This document shows, one piece after another, positions 1-8,561 of a stretch of 64,000 nt of DNA. Under the pieces are notes generated by a model. It was not told the DNA's origin. It worked only from the letters and a program-made list of their open reading frames with translations, and made no database searches. The position numbers were made by a program, and so were the translations under genes. The stretch comes from Rahnella bruchi (GTDB taxonomy: Bacteria > Pseudomonadota > Gammaproteobacteria > Enterobacterales > Enterobacteriaceae), in the NCBI RefSeq assembly GCF_003614975.1, contig NZ_QZWI01000005.1, positions 62,001 through 126,000 on the forward strand. The letters run 5' to 3'. Each line of letters begins with the position of its first letter. The stretch's first letter is position 1.

Positions 1-1
1 A

Positions 2-319
2 GTCGTTCATGACACGTCCCGCCACAGTACCGGTGCTGATTTACGCGTACTCGATGAACAGAAAATGCTCAGCGTTCATGACTTTAATGCCAAAGTTCAT
101 GCGCAAATTGCCGGGCTGGGTTGCGGCTATCTGCCGCGTTATCTGGCTGCGCCGCACCTTGAAAGCGGTGCGCTGGTGGAACGCCGTCTCGATACCGAAA
201 CCCGCCGTGATCAGGCGTTTATGGCCTGGAACGAAAATGCCACCGGCAATGCTGCCATGTGGTGGCGCGAGAATTTGCAGAATTTTGAAGGTATTGCCGC
301 GGTGTACCGCCAGCAATGA
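2..319 (+). CDS. LysR-family transcriptional regulator, C-terminal part (cut by window edge)
   Basis: Open from the first bases to a TGA at the end, giving about 105 residues. The segment GLGCGYLPRYLA followed by a run ending in WWRENLQNF is typical of the last part of a LysR effector-binding domain, where the protein ends shortly after a final helix. The DNA-binding half lies upstream of the window. E. coli has a LysR gene, yhaJ, near the DoxX gene yqjF, and the neighbour here is also a DoxX gene, so a YhaJ-like regulator is possible but not proven. A terminator hairpin follows directly. The target genes cannot be told from this fragment. Confidence 0.8.
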   Translation, partial: VVHDTSRHSTGADLRVLDEQKMLSVHDFNAKVHAQIAGLGCGYLPRYLAAPHLESGALVERRLDTETRRDQAFMAWNENATGNAAMWWRENLQNFEGIAAVYRQQ

Positions 320-324
320 AATAC

Positions 325-349
325 AAAAAGCCGCTAAATGCGGCTTTTT
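325..349. terminator. Bidirectional rho-independent terminator
   Basis: An AAAAAGCCGC / GCGGCTTTTT inverted repeat with a TAAAT loop and T-runs on both strands. It sits between the convergent LysR gene and the DoxX gene and can serve both. Confidence 0.85.
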
Positions 350-389
350 ACTGCGACTGCCGCACTGAAAGCAGTGATACATCGGAGCT

Positions 390-809
390 TTATTTTCTCC
401 CCTTCAGGTCATCCCACGCGACATAAATAAAGGCGCCCGCCAGGCCGATGTGCTCGAAGAAACCGTTCATCATCATGGCGCGTTCATGGCCGGAAACCTG
501 CCAGTAAGCATTCGCCATAAAGTTGGCGCTGAAAGTAAACAGCGCCAGTGCCAGCGCACCTGCCCAGCGAAAACGCCCGGAGAGGATCAGCGCGGAAGCG
601 CCCAGTTCCAGCACAATCACCGCAGCAGCCATAGGCGCGGCGGGCGATAAACCGAAATGCTGCATCTCGGCAATCGCACCGGGAAAATCGAAAAGTTTGA
701 CGATACCGCCCTGCAAATAGGCGGCACATAAGGCCAGTAAAGCTAACCAGCGGATCGCCGCGAAAGGAATAGCAGGTACCGACAGGCTGGAAACAGGGGC
801 ATGACGCAT
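390..809 (-). CDS. DoxX family inner-membrane protein (YqjF-like)
   Basis: 139 residues with four hydrophobic segments (about residues 17-37, 59-78, 82-102 and 118-133), the usual DoxX fold. The signature GGIVKLFDFPG follows the first membrane segment, and the LELGASALIL and GALALALFTF stretches are family-like. DoxX proteins are small membrane proteins tied to redox or thiol stress in several bacteria; no enzymatic reaction is firmly known. It lies 66 bases downstream of the YcaC-like hydrolase on the same strand, so the two probably share a transcript. Its ribosome site (AGGAGAG) begins directly after a strong hairpin. Confidence 0.85.
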   Translation of the reverse strand: MRHAPVSSLSVPAIPFAAIRWLALLALCAAYLQGGIVKLFDFPGAIAEMQHFGLSPAAPMAAAVIVLELGASALILSGRFRWAGALALALFTFSANFMANAYWQVSGHERAMMMNGFFEHIGLAGAFIYVAWDDLKGRK

Positions 810-821
810 GATATCTCTCCT

Positions 822-850
822 GCCGGAACCTGCCTGAGCACGGTTCCGGC
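822..850 (-). other. Intercistronic hairpin before the DoxX gene
   Basis: GCCGGAACC / GGTTCCGGC is a perfect 9-bp inverted repeat with an 11-base loop. It lies between the YcaC-like gene and the DoxX gene, abutting the DoxX ribosome site. There is no T-run on the coding strand, so it looks like an mRNA-stability or partial-readthrough element rather than a full terminator. Confidence 0.6.
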
Positions 851-875
851 TTATCGATTATTAATACCAGAGGTA

Positions 876-1517
876 TTACGCTTTACGCTGAGGGGCTTTG
901 TGCACCATGGTGTAGGCATAATCGACGCCCATACCGTACGCACCGCTATGTTCACGCACCAGATTCATTACATCGTCGTATGTTTCTTTGCGTGACCAGT
1001 CGCGCTGGTATTCCAGCAGCACTTGCTGCCAGGTCACCGGTACCGCACCGGCCTGCACCATACGGTCGATGGAACGTTCGTGAGCATCCACGCTGGTGCC
1101 GCCGGAAGTGTCGGTCACCACATACACTTCATACCCTTCTTTCATCGCCATCAGGGCTGGGAAAGTCAGACACACTTCAGTCCAGAGCGCGGAGATAATC
1201 AGTTTTTTACGCCCGGTCGCTTCCACCGCTTTCACGAATGCAGCGTCTTCCCAGGAGTTCATGGAGGTACGTTCAATCGGCTTCACATCCGGATGCACTG
1301 CCAGTAATTCCGGCCAGATATAGCCGCTGAAGCTTTCTGTTTCGACCGAGGTGTAAATCACCGGCACGTTAAAAACTTTGCCTGCTTTGGCGAGGGCGAC
1401 GGTATTATTTTTAAGCTGCTGGCGATCGATATTCGCAACGCCGAATGACATCTGTGGCTGATGGTCGATGAAAATCAGGGTGGAGTTCTGTGGGTCCAGC
1501 AGATCGAATTTAGACAT
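876..1517 (-). CDS. Isochorismatase-family cysteine hydrolase (YcaC-like)
   Basis: 213 residues from the ATG at 1517. A second ATG at 1523 is in frame, but AGAGG lies only two bases before it and eight before 1517, so 1517 is preferred. The fold markers are the early TLIFIDHQPQM with the catalytic Asp (D18 from this start) and the TEVCLTFPAL loop with the nucleophilic Cys (C116). The third residue of the triad, usually Lys, is not clear in the VKPIERTSMNSWED stretch. E. coli YcaC is 208 residues and of unknown substrate. The gene is upstream of DoxX on the same strand and divergent from an alpha/beta hydrolase. Confidence 0.88.
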   Translation of the reverse strand: MSKFDLLDPQNSTLIFIDHQPQMSFGVANIDRQQLKNNTVALAKAGKVFNVPVIYTSVETESFSGYIWPELLAVHPDVKPIERTSMNSWEDAAFVKAVEATGRKKLIISALWTEVCLTFPALMAMKEGYEVYVVTDTSGGTSVDAHERSIDRMVQAGAVPVTWQQVLLEYQRDWSRKETYDDVMNLVREHSGAYGMGVDYAYTMVHKAPQRKA

Positions 1518-1844
1518 TTTCATTTCCTCTCAGAGTGCATTGTTGGGTTGTGTGTTTTATTTAACGTTGTGTTGTTGTGCTGCTGGAATTAACAATAGGC
1601 CAGGACTTCAAAAGCGGATAGCGGAAAGAATTTGGCAACTTGTTCAGATTTTTTTGACAGACATCCCTCTCTATAAACAGTCGTAAAACACCATTATTTT
1701 CAGACTGATAGAAACACCAAAATCTTTTAATGACTTGTCAAAAATAACCCATTATCAATATTTTCCTGCCACGCCTAATGTTGTTTGCAACACAACGCAC
1801 AACCCGTTTAAAACCTGCAAATTAACCGCTGAGGAAATATAAAA
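1518..1844. promoter_or_regulatory. Divergent intergenic region between the YcaC-like and alpha/beta hydrolase genes
   Basis: About 325 bases, AT-rich, without a credible gene. It must hold promoters for both divergent genes. No operator could be assigned by eye. The right gene has a GAGGAAATA ribosome site seven or so bases before its ATG. Confidence 0.6.
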
Positions 1845-2666
1845 ATGAGCACATTCAATACACAAGACGGCACTCAAATTTATTATAAAGACTGGGGCAA
1901 AGGTAAACCGGTGTTATTCAGTCATGGCTGGCCGCTGGATGCCGACATGTGGGACAGCCAGATGAATTTCCTCGCCGAACGCGGTTACCGAGCTATCGCC
2001 TTTGACCGCCGGGGTTTTGGCCGCTCAGAACAGCCGTGGGAAGGGTATAACTACGATACGTTCGCCTCTGATATCAACGATCTGATCGAACATCTTGATC
2101 TGCACGACGTCACGCTGGTCGGCTTTTCAATGGGCGGCGGCGATGTCACCCGCTACATCAGCCGATACGGCACAGAACGTGTCACCAGCCTGGTTCTGCT
2201 CGGCGCGGTCACACCGCTGTTTATCAAAACGGACGATCATCCGCAGGGCGTTGATAAAACGGCATTCGACGGCATCAAAGCCGGTTTGCTGAAAGACCGC
2301 GCGCAGTTCATCAGTGATTTCGCTACACCATTCTACGGCACTAATCAGGGCATGACCGTTTCTGACGGCGTGATGACGCAGACACTGAACATCGCGCTGA
2401 TGGCGTCGCTGAAAGGCACCGTCGATTGCGTTACCGCCTTCTCTGAAACGGATTTCCGCCCGGATATGGCAAAAATTACCGTGCCGACGCTGGTCATTCA
2501 CGGCAGCGCCGATCAGATCGTGCCGTTCGAGGCCACCGGCAAACTGGCGGCTGAAATGATTAAAGGCGCAGAGCTGAAAGTCTACGAAGGCGCGCCGCAC
2601 GGTTTTGCCGTCACGCATCAGGATCAGCTGAACGACGATTTACTGGCATTCCTCACCAATAAGTAA
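1845..2666 (+). CDS. Alpha/beta hydrolase, non-haem haloperoxidase type
   Basis: 273 residues, the normal length for the cofactor-free bromo/chloroperoxidase-like hydrolases. The oxyanion motif SHGWPLDADMW (about 26-36), the nucleophile elbow GFSMGGGD with Ser95, the acid in HGSADQIVP (Asp223) and the final APHGF histidine (His252) complete a Ser-Asp-His triad. Members act on esters or lactones and, with peracid formation, can halogenate in vitro; the natural substrate is not predictable. It stands alone with its own terminator and is divergent from the YcaC-like gene, suggesting shared control, perhaps in oxidative or electrophile stress. Confidence 0.9.
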   Translation: MSTFNTQDGTQIYYKDWGKGKPVLFSHGWPLDADMWDSQMNFLAERGYRAIAFDRRGFGRSEQPWEGYNYDTFASDINDLIEHLDLHDVTLVGFSMGGGDVTRYISRYGTERVTSLVLLGAVTPLFIKTDDHPQGVDKTAFDGIKAGLLKDRAQFISDFATPFYGTNQGMTVSDGVMTQTLNIALMASLKGTVDCVTAFSETDFRPDMAKITVPTLVIHGSADQIVPFEATGKLAAEMIKGAELKVYEGAPHGFAVTHQDQLNDDLLAFLTNK

Positions 2667-2717
2667 CGCCAGATGTCGCAAAGTCAGGATGCAATCCGCT
2701 ACATTTTTGAAGCGTCC

Positions 2718-2749
2718 AAAAGCCAGAACGTTTGTTCTGGCTTTTTTTT
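2718..2749 (+). terminator. Rho-independent terminator of the alpha/beta hydrolase gene
   Basis: AGCCAGAAC / GTTCTGGCT with a short loop followed by eight Ts, 50 bases after the stop codon. Confidence 0.92.
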
Positions 2750-2893
2750 GGCTCATCATCATGGCGGTACTTTACGCAGAATGAATCACTTTTGGTTTCA
2801 ATTCATTGAGCGCAGTACGCCTTTATTCTTTACCATCCTTACGTAGAATGGTTTTTGCCCCCGCCGTGAGGGCTCAATGACTAAGGATTTACT

Positions 2894-3076
2894 ATGCCGA
2901 TGATCCGTTTGGAAATGTTGCCAGGTCGCACAGCTGAGCAAAAGCGCGACTTTGCCCGTGAAGTGACCCGCCTGGCGGTAGAAACTCTCAAATGTAAGCC
3001 TGAAAGTGTGGATGTGGTGATCACTGAAATACCGAAATCACATTGGGCAAAAGGGGGAGTGTTACCGGAAGAATAA
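2894..3076 (+). CDS. 4-oxalocrotonate tautomerase family protein
   Basis: 60 residues, the size of 4-OT subunits. Proline directly follows the initiator methionine (MPMIRLEML), and the catalytic base in this family is Pro1 after Met removal. TAEQKRDFAREVTRLAVETL forms the family helix, and the end KSHWAKGGVLPEE resembles the closing loop. These enzymes work as hexamers on keto-enol tautomers; the substrate is unknown. AAGGATTT precedes the ATG. A second 4-OT paralogue of 67 residues is at 47718. Confidence 0.88.
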   Translation: MPMIRLEMLPGRTAEQKRDFAREVTRLAVETLKCKPESVDVVITEIPKSHWAKGGVLPEE

Positions 3077-3097
3077 TCGGCAGATATGAAACGTCGT

Positions 3098-3125
3098 CAG
3101 CCAGCACGCATTAAAGTGCTGGCTG
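3098..3125. terminator. Hairpin between the tautomerase gene and msrA
   Basis: CAGCCAGCAC / GTGCTGGCTG with an 8-base loop, between the convergent tautomerase and msrA genes. The T-run is weak, so the call rests on position and stem strength. Confidence 0.65.
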
Positions 3126-3145
3126 AGCAACGGATAACGACGTTG

Positions 3146-3688
3146 TTACTGCTGTAAAGATTTGGTGCGCTGCGCAAAACTCTTGCGCAGTTTTTGCAGT
3201 TTCGGCGGGATCACCGCCATGCAGTAACGGTTCTGCTGCCCCGCGCCATCCCAGTAATTCTGATGATAGCCTTCGGCCACATACACTTCCCCCAGCGGTT
3301 CGATGCTGGTGACTATCGGGTCGCTGTGATCGTGCTGCGCGCGAAGAATTGCCGCTTCCGCATCCGCCTTCTGCTGTTCGTTAGCCGGGAAAATCGCCGA
3401 ACGGTATTGGGTACCGACGTCGTTACCCTGGCGGTTAAGCTGGGTCGGATCGTGCGTGACAAAGTGGATATCCAGCAGATCGCCGTAGGTCAGTTTTTCC
3501 GGGTCGAAACCAACACGGATGGCTTCCGCATGGCCGGTCGTACCGGTGCAAACCTGTTCATAATTTGGATTCGGTCGACGCCCGCCGGTATAAACACTTT
3601 CCACCGACTCCACGCCGATGACGTCTTTGAACACCGCTTCTGTACACCAGAAACAGCCGCCACCGAAAATAGCGTATTCGATTGTCAT
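3146..3688 (-). CDS. msrA: Peptide-methionine (S)-S-oxide reductase MsrA
   Basis: 180 residues with the hallmark [11 protein letters not shown] at residues 10-20. Cys12 is the catalytic cysteine that reduces the S-epimer of methionine sulfoxide, using thioredoxin. Further family blocks are [42 protein letters not shown], and the late [17 protein letters not shown] with a resolving-cysteine candidate. The start is well supported by GAAGGAG nine bases before the ATG. This is the short MsrA form rather than the longer E. coli MsrA (about 212 residues). It sits among other redox-stress genes. Confidence 0.95.
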   Translation of the reverse strand: MTIEYAIFGGGCFWCTEAVFKDVIGVESVESVYTGGRRPNPNYEQVCTGTTGHAEAIRVGFDPEKLTYGDLLDIHFVTHDPTQLNRQGNDVGTQYRSAIFPANEQQKADAEAAILRAQHDHSDPIVTSIEPLGEVYVAEGYHQNYWDGAGQQNRYCMAVIPPKLQKLRKSFAQRTKSLQQ

Positions 3689-3909
3689 ACAGACTCCTTC
3701 ACTCAGGGGGTAGAGTAAATATGGGGACGGATAATGCTGAGATAAAGGTATGGCATTAAAAAAACAGAATGTGAAATTCTTATAGCCGGTAAAATTATAT
3801 TATTTTGCTTCAGGTTATTTCCCTGCAAATAGTGATGATATTGCGTCTGATTGATCTGTTTTTTTTTTCGTGGCAGACTCACTGGCATTGAAATACATGG
3901 AATTCCCCT

Positions 3910-4545
3910 ATGAAAGACGTAATTGAAGGCTTCCTCAGATTCCAGAAAGAAGCGTTCCCCCAACGCTCTAAGCTCTTCAAAAAGCTCGCATTAAATCAAA
4001 ATCCTAAGACTCTTTTTATATCCTGTTCTGACAGCCGTTTAGTGCCGGAATTAGTCACGCAACGTGAGCCGGGCGAACTGTTTGTTATCCGTAATGCCGG
4101 TAACATTGTGCCGCCATTCGGGCCGGAACCGGGCGGCGTTTCCGCCACGGTCGAGTACGCGGTAATGGCGCTGGGCGTAAAAGATATCGTGGTCTGCGGA
4201 CACTCAAACTGCGGCGCAATGAGCGCAATCGCTAACTGCACCTGTCTGGATCACATGCCTGCGGTCGCACACTGGCTGCGTTATTCTGATGCGGCGAAAG
4301 CCATCAATGAATCCTTCGAACACGAATCACCTGAAGCGCGTGTTAACGGTATGGTGCATCAGAACGTGGTCGCGCAGCTGAGCAATTTGCGCACCCACCC
4401 TTGTGTGGCAGTGGCGCTGGCGAAAGGTGAAATTACCCTGCACGGCTGGGTATATGATATTGAATCGGGTTCAATTGAAGCCTTCGATTCCAAAAGCAGC
4501 ACCTTTATTTCACTGTCAGATAATCCTGAAGTCAGGGCCAGCTGA
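3910..4545 (+). CDS. cynT: Beta-class carbonic anhydrase CynT-like
   Basis: 211 residues that follow E. coli CynT closely ([57 protein letters not shown]). The zinc ligands are Cys39, Asp41, His98 and Cys101, with Arg43 pairing to the Asp. It interconverts CO2 and bicarbonate. In E. coli CynT supplies bicarbonate for cyanase CynS, but no cynS or cynX is next to it here, so it probably acts as a general housekeeping carbonic anhydrase. It has its own terminator. Confidence 0.93.
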   Translation: MKDVIEGFLRFQKEAFPQRSKLFKKLALNQNPKTLFISCSDSRLVPELVTQREPGELFVIRNAGNIVPPFGPEPGGVSATVEYAVMALGVKDIVVCGHSNCGAMSAIANCTCLDHMPAVAHWLRYSDAAKAINESFEHESPEARVNGMVHQNVVAQLSNLRTHPCVAVALAKGEITLHGWVYDIESGSIEAFDSKSSTFISLSDNPEVRAS

Positions 4546-4549
4546 TAAG

Positions 4550-4579
4550 AAATACCGGCATGATGTCGTGCCGGTATTT
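4550..4579 (+). terminator. Terminator of cynT
   Basis: AAATACCGGCA / TGCCGGTATTT hairpin starting five bases after the cynT stop and ending in TTT. Confidence 0.8.
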
Positions 4580-4728
4580 AATGCGAAACAGGTCTAAATT
4601 GGTTCCGCATTATAAACCGGCAATTTAACCAAATTTATAATTTCATCCGCACCTTTAAGCCGACAATATTTCCCCACCTGAACGACACTTAACTGTTTTC
4701 TCCTTCAATGCCATACCGAGAATAATTC

Positions 4729-5856
4729 ATGCCTGTTATCACGTTGAACCGTCTGGCCGATTGTCCTGCCGCACAGTGGGATGCGCTGGTGCCTGCGCAA
4801 CAGCCTTTCCTCAGCTATGCATTTTTATCCGCCCTGGAAGACAGCGGCAGCCTGGGGCCAAATTCTGGCTGGCGTCCGCAACATCTGCTCTGGCAGGAAA
4901 ACGGTGAAATCCGCGCCGCCATACCCGGTTATCGCAAACGCCATTCTTATGGTGAATATGTGTTTGATCAGGGCTGGGCAGACGCCTGTCAGCGTTCTGG
5001 TATCGCTTATTATCCGAAGTGGCTCGGCGCAGTGCCGTTCAGCCCGGTGACCGGCGCAAGGCTGCTGGGCGATGAGTCTGCGGCAATCCAACTGTTACAG
5101 GCGATACCGGATTATCTTGAAGAAAACGGCCTGACCGGCGCGCATATCAATTTTACCGACGAGCGCGCTAACCGGATAATCGGGGCAGAACCCGTCTGGC
5201 AACACCGGCAGGGTTTGCAGTATCACTGGCAAAATCGTGACTATCGCGATTTTCAGGATTACCTCGACGCACTCACGTCGCGTAAGCGCAAACAGTTTCG
5301 TAAAGAGCGCGGACAGGTGGCGTCGCAGGGCATCGAATTTATCTGGCGGGAAGGCGCACAGGTGACTGAAGCGCAATGGGATTTCGTCTATGCCTGCTAC
5401 AGCAACACCTATCATATCCGCGGCCAGTCGCCTTATCTGACCCGCGCGTTCTTCAGCCTGCTGGCAGAACGTATGCCGGAGGCGATCCGCGTGGTTTTCG
5501 CGCAGCAAAACGGTCGCGACGTGGCGATGGCGTTCAGTTTAATCAGCGGCGATACGTTTTACGGACGTTACTGGGGCTGTCTGGCAGAATTCGACCGGCT
5601 TCATTTCGAAACCTGTTTCTATCAGGGAATGGAATACGCGATTGCCAGCGGTCTGAAACGATTTGATGCGGGCGCGCAGGGCGAGCATAAATTGCTGCGA
5701 GGTTTTGAGCCGGTGATCACCGACTCCTGGCACTATTTACGCCATCCGGGTTTACGTGATGCCGTGGGAGATTTTTTAGTGGAAGAACGTGCCGGCGTGC
5801 AGCGCTGGGCGGATGAAGCCCGTGAAGTGCTGCCCTACCGGCACGACGTTTGTTAA
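4729..5856 (+). CDS. GNAT/FemAB-like N-acyltransferase (COG3146-type, 'peptidogalycan' family)
   Basis: 375 residues. The stretch LTSRKRKQFRKERGQVASQGI and the later SGDTFYGRYWGC...LHFETCFYQGMEYAI...FDAGAQGEHKLLRGFEP match the conserved core of this acyltransferase-like family. The name 'peptidogalycan biosynthesis/recognition' is historical and no reaction is proven. The fold resembles FemAB peptidyltransferases. It is convergent with the ABC exporter, with eight bases between their stop codons. GC content is like the flanks. Confidence 0.85.
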   Translation: MPVITLNRLADCPAAQWDALVPAQQPFLSYAFLSALEDSGSLGPNSGWRPQHLLWQENGEIRAAIPGYRKRHSYGEYVFDQGWADACQRSGIAYYPKWLGAVPFSPVTGARLLGDESAAIQLLQAIPDYLEENGLTGAHINFTDERANRIIGAEPVWQHRQGLQYHWQNRDYRDFQDYLDALTSRKRKQFRKERGQVASQGIEFIWREGAQVTEAQWDFVYACYSNTYHIRGQSPYLTRAFFSLLAERMPEAIRVVFAQQNGRDVAMAFSLISGDTFYGRYWGCLAEFDRLHFETCFYQGMEYAIASGLKRFDAGAQGEHKLLRGFEPVITDSWHYLRHPGLRDAVGDFLVEERAGVQRWADEAREVLPYRHDVC

Positions 5857-5864
5857 GTGCGGGC

Positions 5865-7712
5865 TCAATCCATGCCGACAAAACCGCCGGTCTGATGCTG
5901 CCAAAGGCGCGCGTAAAGCCCGCCATGTGCCAGCAGTTCGGCGTGGTTCCCCATCTCAACAATCTGCCCTTTTTCCAGCACCACCAGACGGTCCATTTTG
6001 GCAATCGTCGACAAGCGGTGCGCAATCGCAATCACCGTTTTACCGCCCATCAGCGTCTCGAGGCTTTCCTGAATCGCAGCTTCCACCTCAGAATCCAGCG
6101 CTGACGTGGCTTCATCCATAATCAGAATTGGCGCGTTTTTCAGTAACACGCGCGCAATAGCAATACGCTGACGCTGGCCACCGGAAAGCTTCACGCCTCG
6201 TTCGCCGACATGGGCGTCCAGACCGGTTCTGCCCAGCGAATCATACAGTTGCGGAATGAATTCATCGGCCCGCGCCTGACGGATAGCCAGCTGCAACTCC
6301 TCTTCCGTGGCACCCGGCCTGCCGTAAAGCAGGTTATCGCGGATGGAACGGTGCAGCAGCGAGGTGTCCTGCGTGATCATGCCGATTTGCGCGCGCAGGC
6401 TTTCCTGCGTGACGTCGGCAATATTTTGCTGATCAATCAGAATGCGACCGCTGTCGATGTCATACAGACGCAGCAGCAGATTCACCAGCGTGGATTTTCC
6501 TGCGCCGGAAGGCCCGATCAGGCCGATCTTCTCACCGGGGCGGATCGCCAGATCCAGATTGGGGATCACCCTTCCGCCTTCTCCGGAGTTCTCTTTGCCG
6601 TAATTAAACTGAATGTGATCAAAGTGGATCGCACCCCGATCGACTTTCAGCGCTTTTGCCTGAGGTTTATCAGTGACGCTCAGTGGTTTCGCAATGGTGT
6701 GCAGGCCGTCCTGAACCATACCGATATTTTCGAAAATACCGTTAACCACCCACATGATCCAGCCGGACATATTCACGATACGGATCACCAGACCGGTCGC
6801 CAGCGCGATAGCCCCGACGCTTATCAGTGACTGCGTCCACAGCCAAAGGGCCAGACCGGTGGTGCTGACAATCAGCAGACCATTCAGCGTGGTGATTGAC
6901 ACGTCCATACCGGTGACCAGACGCCCTGCCAACTGGGTTTTCTCCGTCTGCTCAGTGATCGCTTCGCGGGCATATTTCTGCTCGAGATCGGTATGCGCGA
7001 ACAGTTTCAGCGTGGTGATATTGGTATAGCCATCGACGATGCAGCCCATCAGTTTCGAGCGCGCTTCCGACGACTGCACCGAGCGTTGCTTCACGCGCGG
7101 CACGAAATAACGCAGGCACACGCCATAACCAAATATCCAGATAATCAGCGGGATCATCAGCCGCCAGTCCGCTTCGGCAAACAGGAATAATGCGCTGGCG
7201 GCGTAAATCACCACGTGCCAGATGGCGTCGACCGCCTGCACCGCAGAATCGCGCAGCGAGTTACCGGTCTGCATAATGCGCTGGGCAATACGTCCGGCGA
7301 AATCACTCTGGAAAAAGTTCAGGCTCTGTTTGAGGACATATTTATGATTCTGCCAGCGGATCATGCTGGTCATGCCGGGACTGATAGTCTGGTGAACCAG
7401 CAAATCATGCAGCCCGATAAATACCGGCCGCAGGATCATCGCCACCGCCGCCATCCACAAAAGCTCGCCCATATGGTCGGTGAAAAAACTGCCAGGCGGG
7501 GTGTCTTTGGTCAAGTCGATAATCTGGCTGAGATAGCTGAACAGCGAGACTTCAATCAGCGCACCGATCAGTCCCACCACCAGTAAAATTGCGAAACTCG
7601 GCCAGACCTGGCGCAGATAATATAGATAGAAAGGCAGAACCTGATCCGGCGGCTCAGCAGCCGGTGCCTCACGGAAGATGTCGATCATTCGCTCGAAACG
7701 GCGAAACAGCAT
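5865..7712 (-). CDS. ABC exporter half-transporter (fused membrane and ATPase domains)
   Basis: 615 residues. The N-terminal half carries six membrane segments (about 37-325), and the C-terminal half is the ATPase: Walker A GPSGAGKST near residue 398, signature LSGGQRQRIAIARVLL near 507, Walker B ILIMDEATSALD near 527 and the H-loop IAHRLST near 560. It should act as a homodimer in the inner membrane, pumping a lipid, peptide or drug outward; the substrate is unknown. AAGAGGTG precedes the ATG. A single half-transporter without an accessory gene points to multidrug or lipid export. Confidence 0.93.
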   Translation of the reverse strand: MLFRRFERMIDIFREAPAAEPPDQVLPFYLYYLRQVWPSFAILLVVGLIGALIEVSLFSYLSQIIDLTKDTPPGSFFTDHMGELLWMAAVAMILRPVFIGLHDLLVHQTISPGMTSMIRWQNHKYVLKQSLNFFQSDFAGRIAQRIMQTGNSLRDSAVQAVDAIWHVVIYAASALFLFAEADWRLMIPLIIWIFGYGVCLRYFVPRVKQRSVQSSEARSKLMGCIVDGYTNITTLKLFAHTDLEQKYAREAITEQTEKTQLAGRLVTGMDVSITTLNGLLIVSTTGLALWLWTQSLISVGAIALATGLVIRIVNMSGWIMWVVNGIFENIGMVQDGLHTIAKPLSVTDKPQAKALKVDRGAIHFDHIQFNYGKENSGEGGRVIPNLDLAIRPGEKIGLIGPSGAGKSTLVNLLLRLYDIDSGRILIDQQNIADVTQESLRAQIGMITQDTSLLHRSIRDNLLYGRPGATEEELQLAIRQARADEFIPQLYDSLGRTGLDAHVGERGVKLSGGQRQRIAIARVLLKNAPILIMDEATSALDSEVEAAIQESLETLMGGKTVIAIAHRLSTIAKMDRLVVLEKGQIVEMGNHAELLAHGGLYARLWQHQTGGFVGMD

Positions 7713-8014
7713 GGCGCACCTCTTAAGTTGTTCATCGTCAAAGCTGTCCTGCTTTGATGTTCTGGTTCGGAGAATCTGACAGAACCTATAAGAGTAGAGT
7801 ATTTCTACCGTTCGCCCCAGAAATTAGTATTCTTTTGGCTTACAGATAAAATTAAGCCAAATTAATAATTCATATTTAAATGGAATAAAAATTATTTACA
7901 GAGACTATTTAGACATTATTCTTAATAGGGTTTTAATGATATAACACCCTGACAATTAAATACGTTGTAAGAATTATTCAGAAACCAAAATCATTTTGAA
8001 AAGGAAATTTAACG
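7713..8014. promoter_or_regulatory. AT-rich intergenic region upstream of hcp and the ABC exporter
   Basis: About 300 bases containing no credible gene. Base composition drops sharply in GC from about 7830 onward, marking the left edge of the island that carries hcp and the lysozyme genes. AAAGGAAAT precedes the hcp ATG. No integrase, tRNA or direct repeat was seen at the boundary. Confidence 0.6.
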
Positions 8015-8494
8015 ATGTCAAATTGTACCTATCTGACAATGACAGGAAAGACTCAAGGATTGATTTCAGCAGGTTGTTCAACGTATAGCTCGATTGGGAA
8101 TCGCTTTCAGGCAGGCCATGCAGATCAAATACTTGTGTATTCTTCCCAACATGATATTACCCGTGAACAGAATGTGAATCATCACCCGATAAGAATCACC
8201 AAGCCCGTTGATAAATCAACGCCGTTACTGCTGGTCGCAATTTCTAATAACGAGCTTATTCAGTGTGTTTTAGACTATTACAGAACATCACAATATGGTG
8301 CTCAGGAGAAATACCTCACCATTAAACTGACCGATGCCACTCTGGAAAGTATTTCCTCAACCTGCCCGAGCACATTACCTGGCGGAGATGCCCAACCTTA
8401 TGAAACTCTCTCGTTACGCTATGAAACCATTGATGTGACGCATCATATAGCCGGAACCTCGGGCTATAGCCTATGGATTGACAGAGTCATGTAA
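8015..8494 (+). CDS. hcp: Type VI secretion tube protein, Hcp family (orphan)
   Basis: 159 residues matching enterobacterial Hcp: TYLTMTGKTQGLISAGCS at the start, GHADQILVYSSQHDITREQNVNHHPI in the middle and HHIAGTSGYSLWIDRV at the end. Hcp hexamers stack into the tube ejected by the type VI system, and their lumen carries small effectors. No sheath, baseplate, ClpV or VgrG gene is in the window, so this is an orphan copy that would use an apparatus encoded elsewhere. The length is that of plain Hcp, with no toxin domain fused at the C-terminus. It faces the lysozyme/immunity operon, with about 68 bases between the 3' ends, and shares its low GC. Confidence 0.93.
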   Translation: MSNCTYLTMTGKTQGLISAGCSTYSSIGNRFQAGHADQILVYSSQHDITREQNVNHHPIRITKPVDKSTPLLLVAISNNELIQCVLDYYRTSQYGAQEKYLTIKLTDATLESISSTCPSTLPGGDAQPYETLSLRYETIDVTHHIAGTSGYSLWIDRVM

Positions 8495-8561
8495 TGGAGA
8501 TGAATGCCATTTGGGGAACTTGAAATGGCATTTTCAAAAGACTTTGAAATGAATTTTGAAA

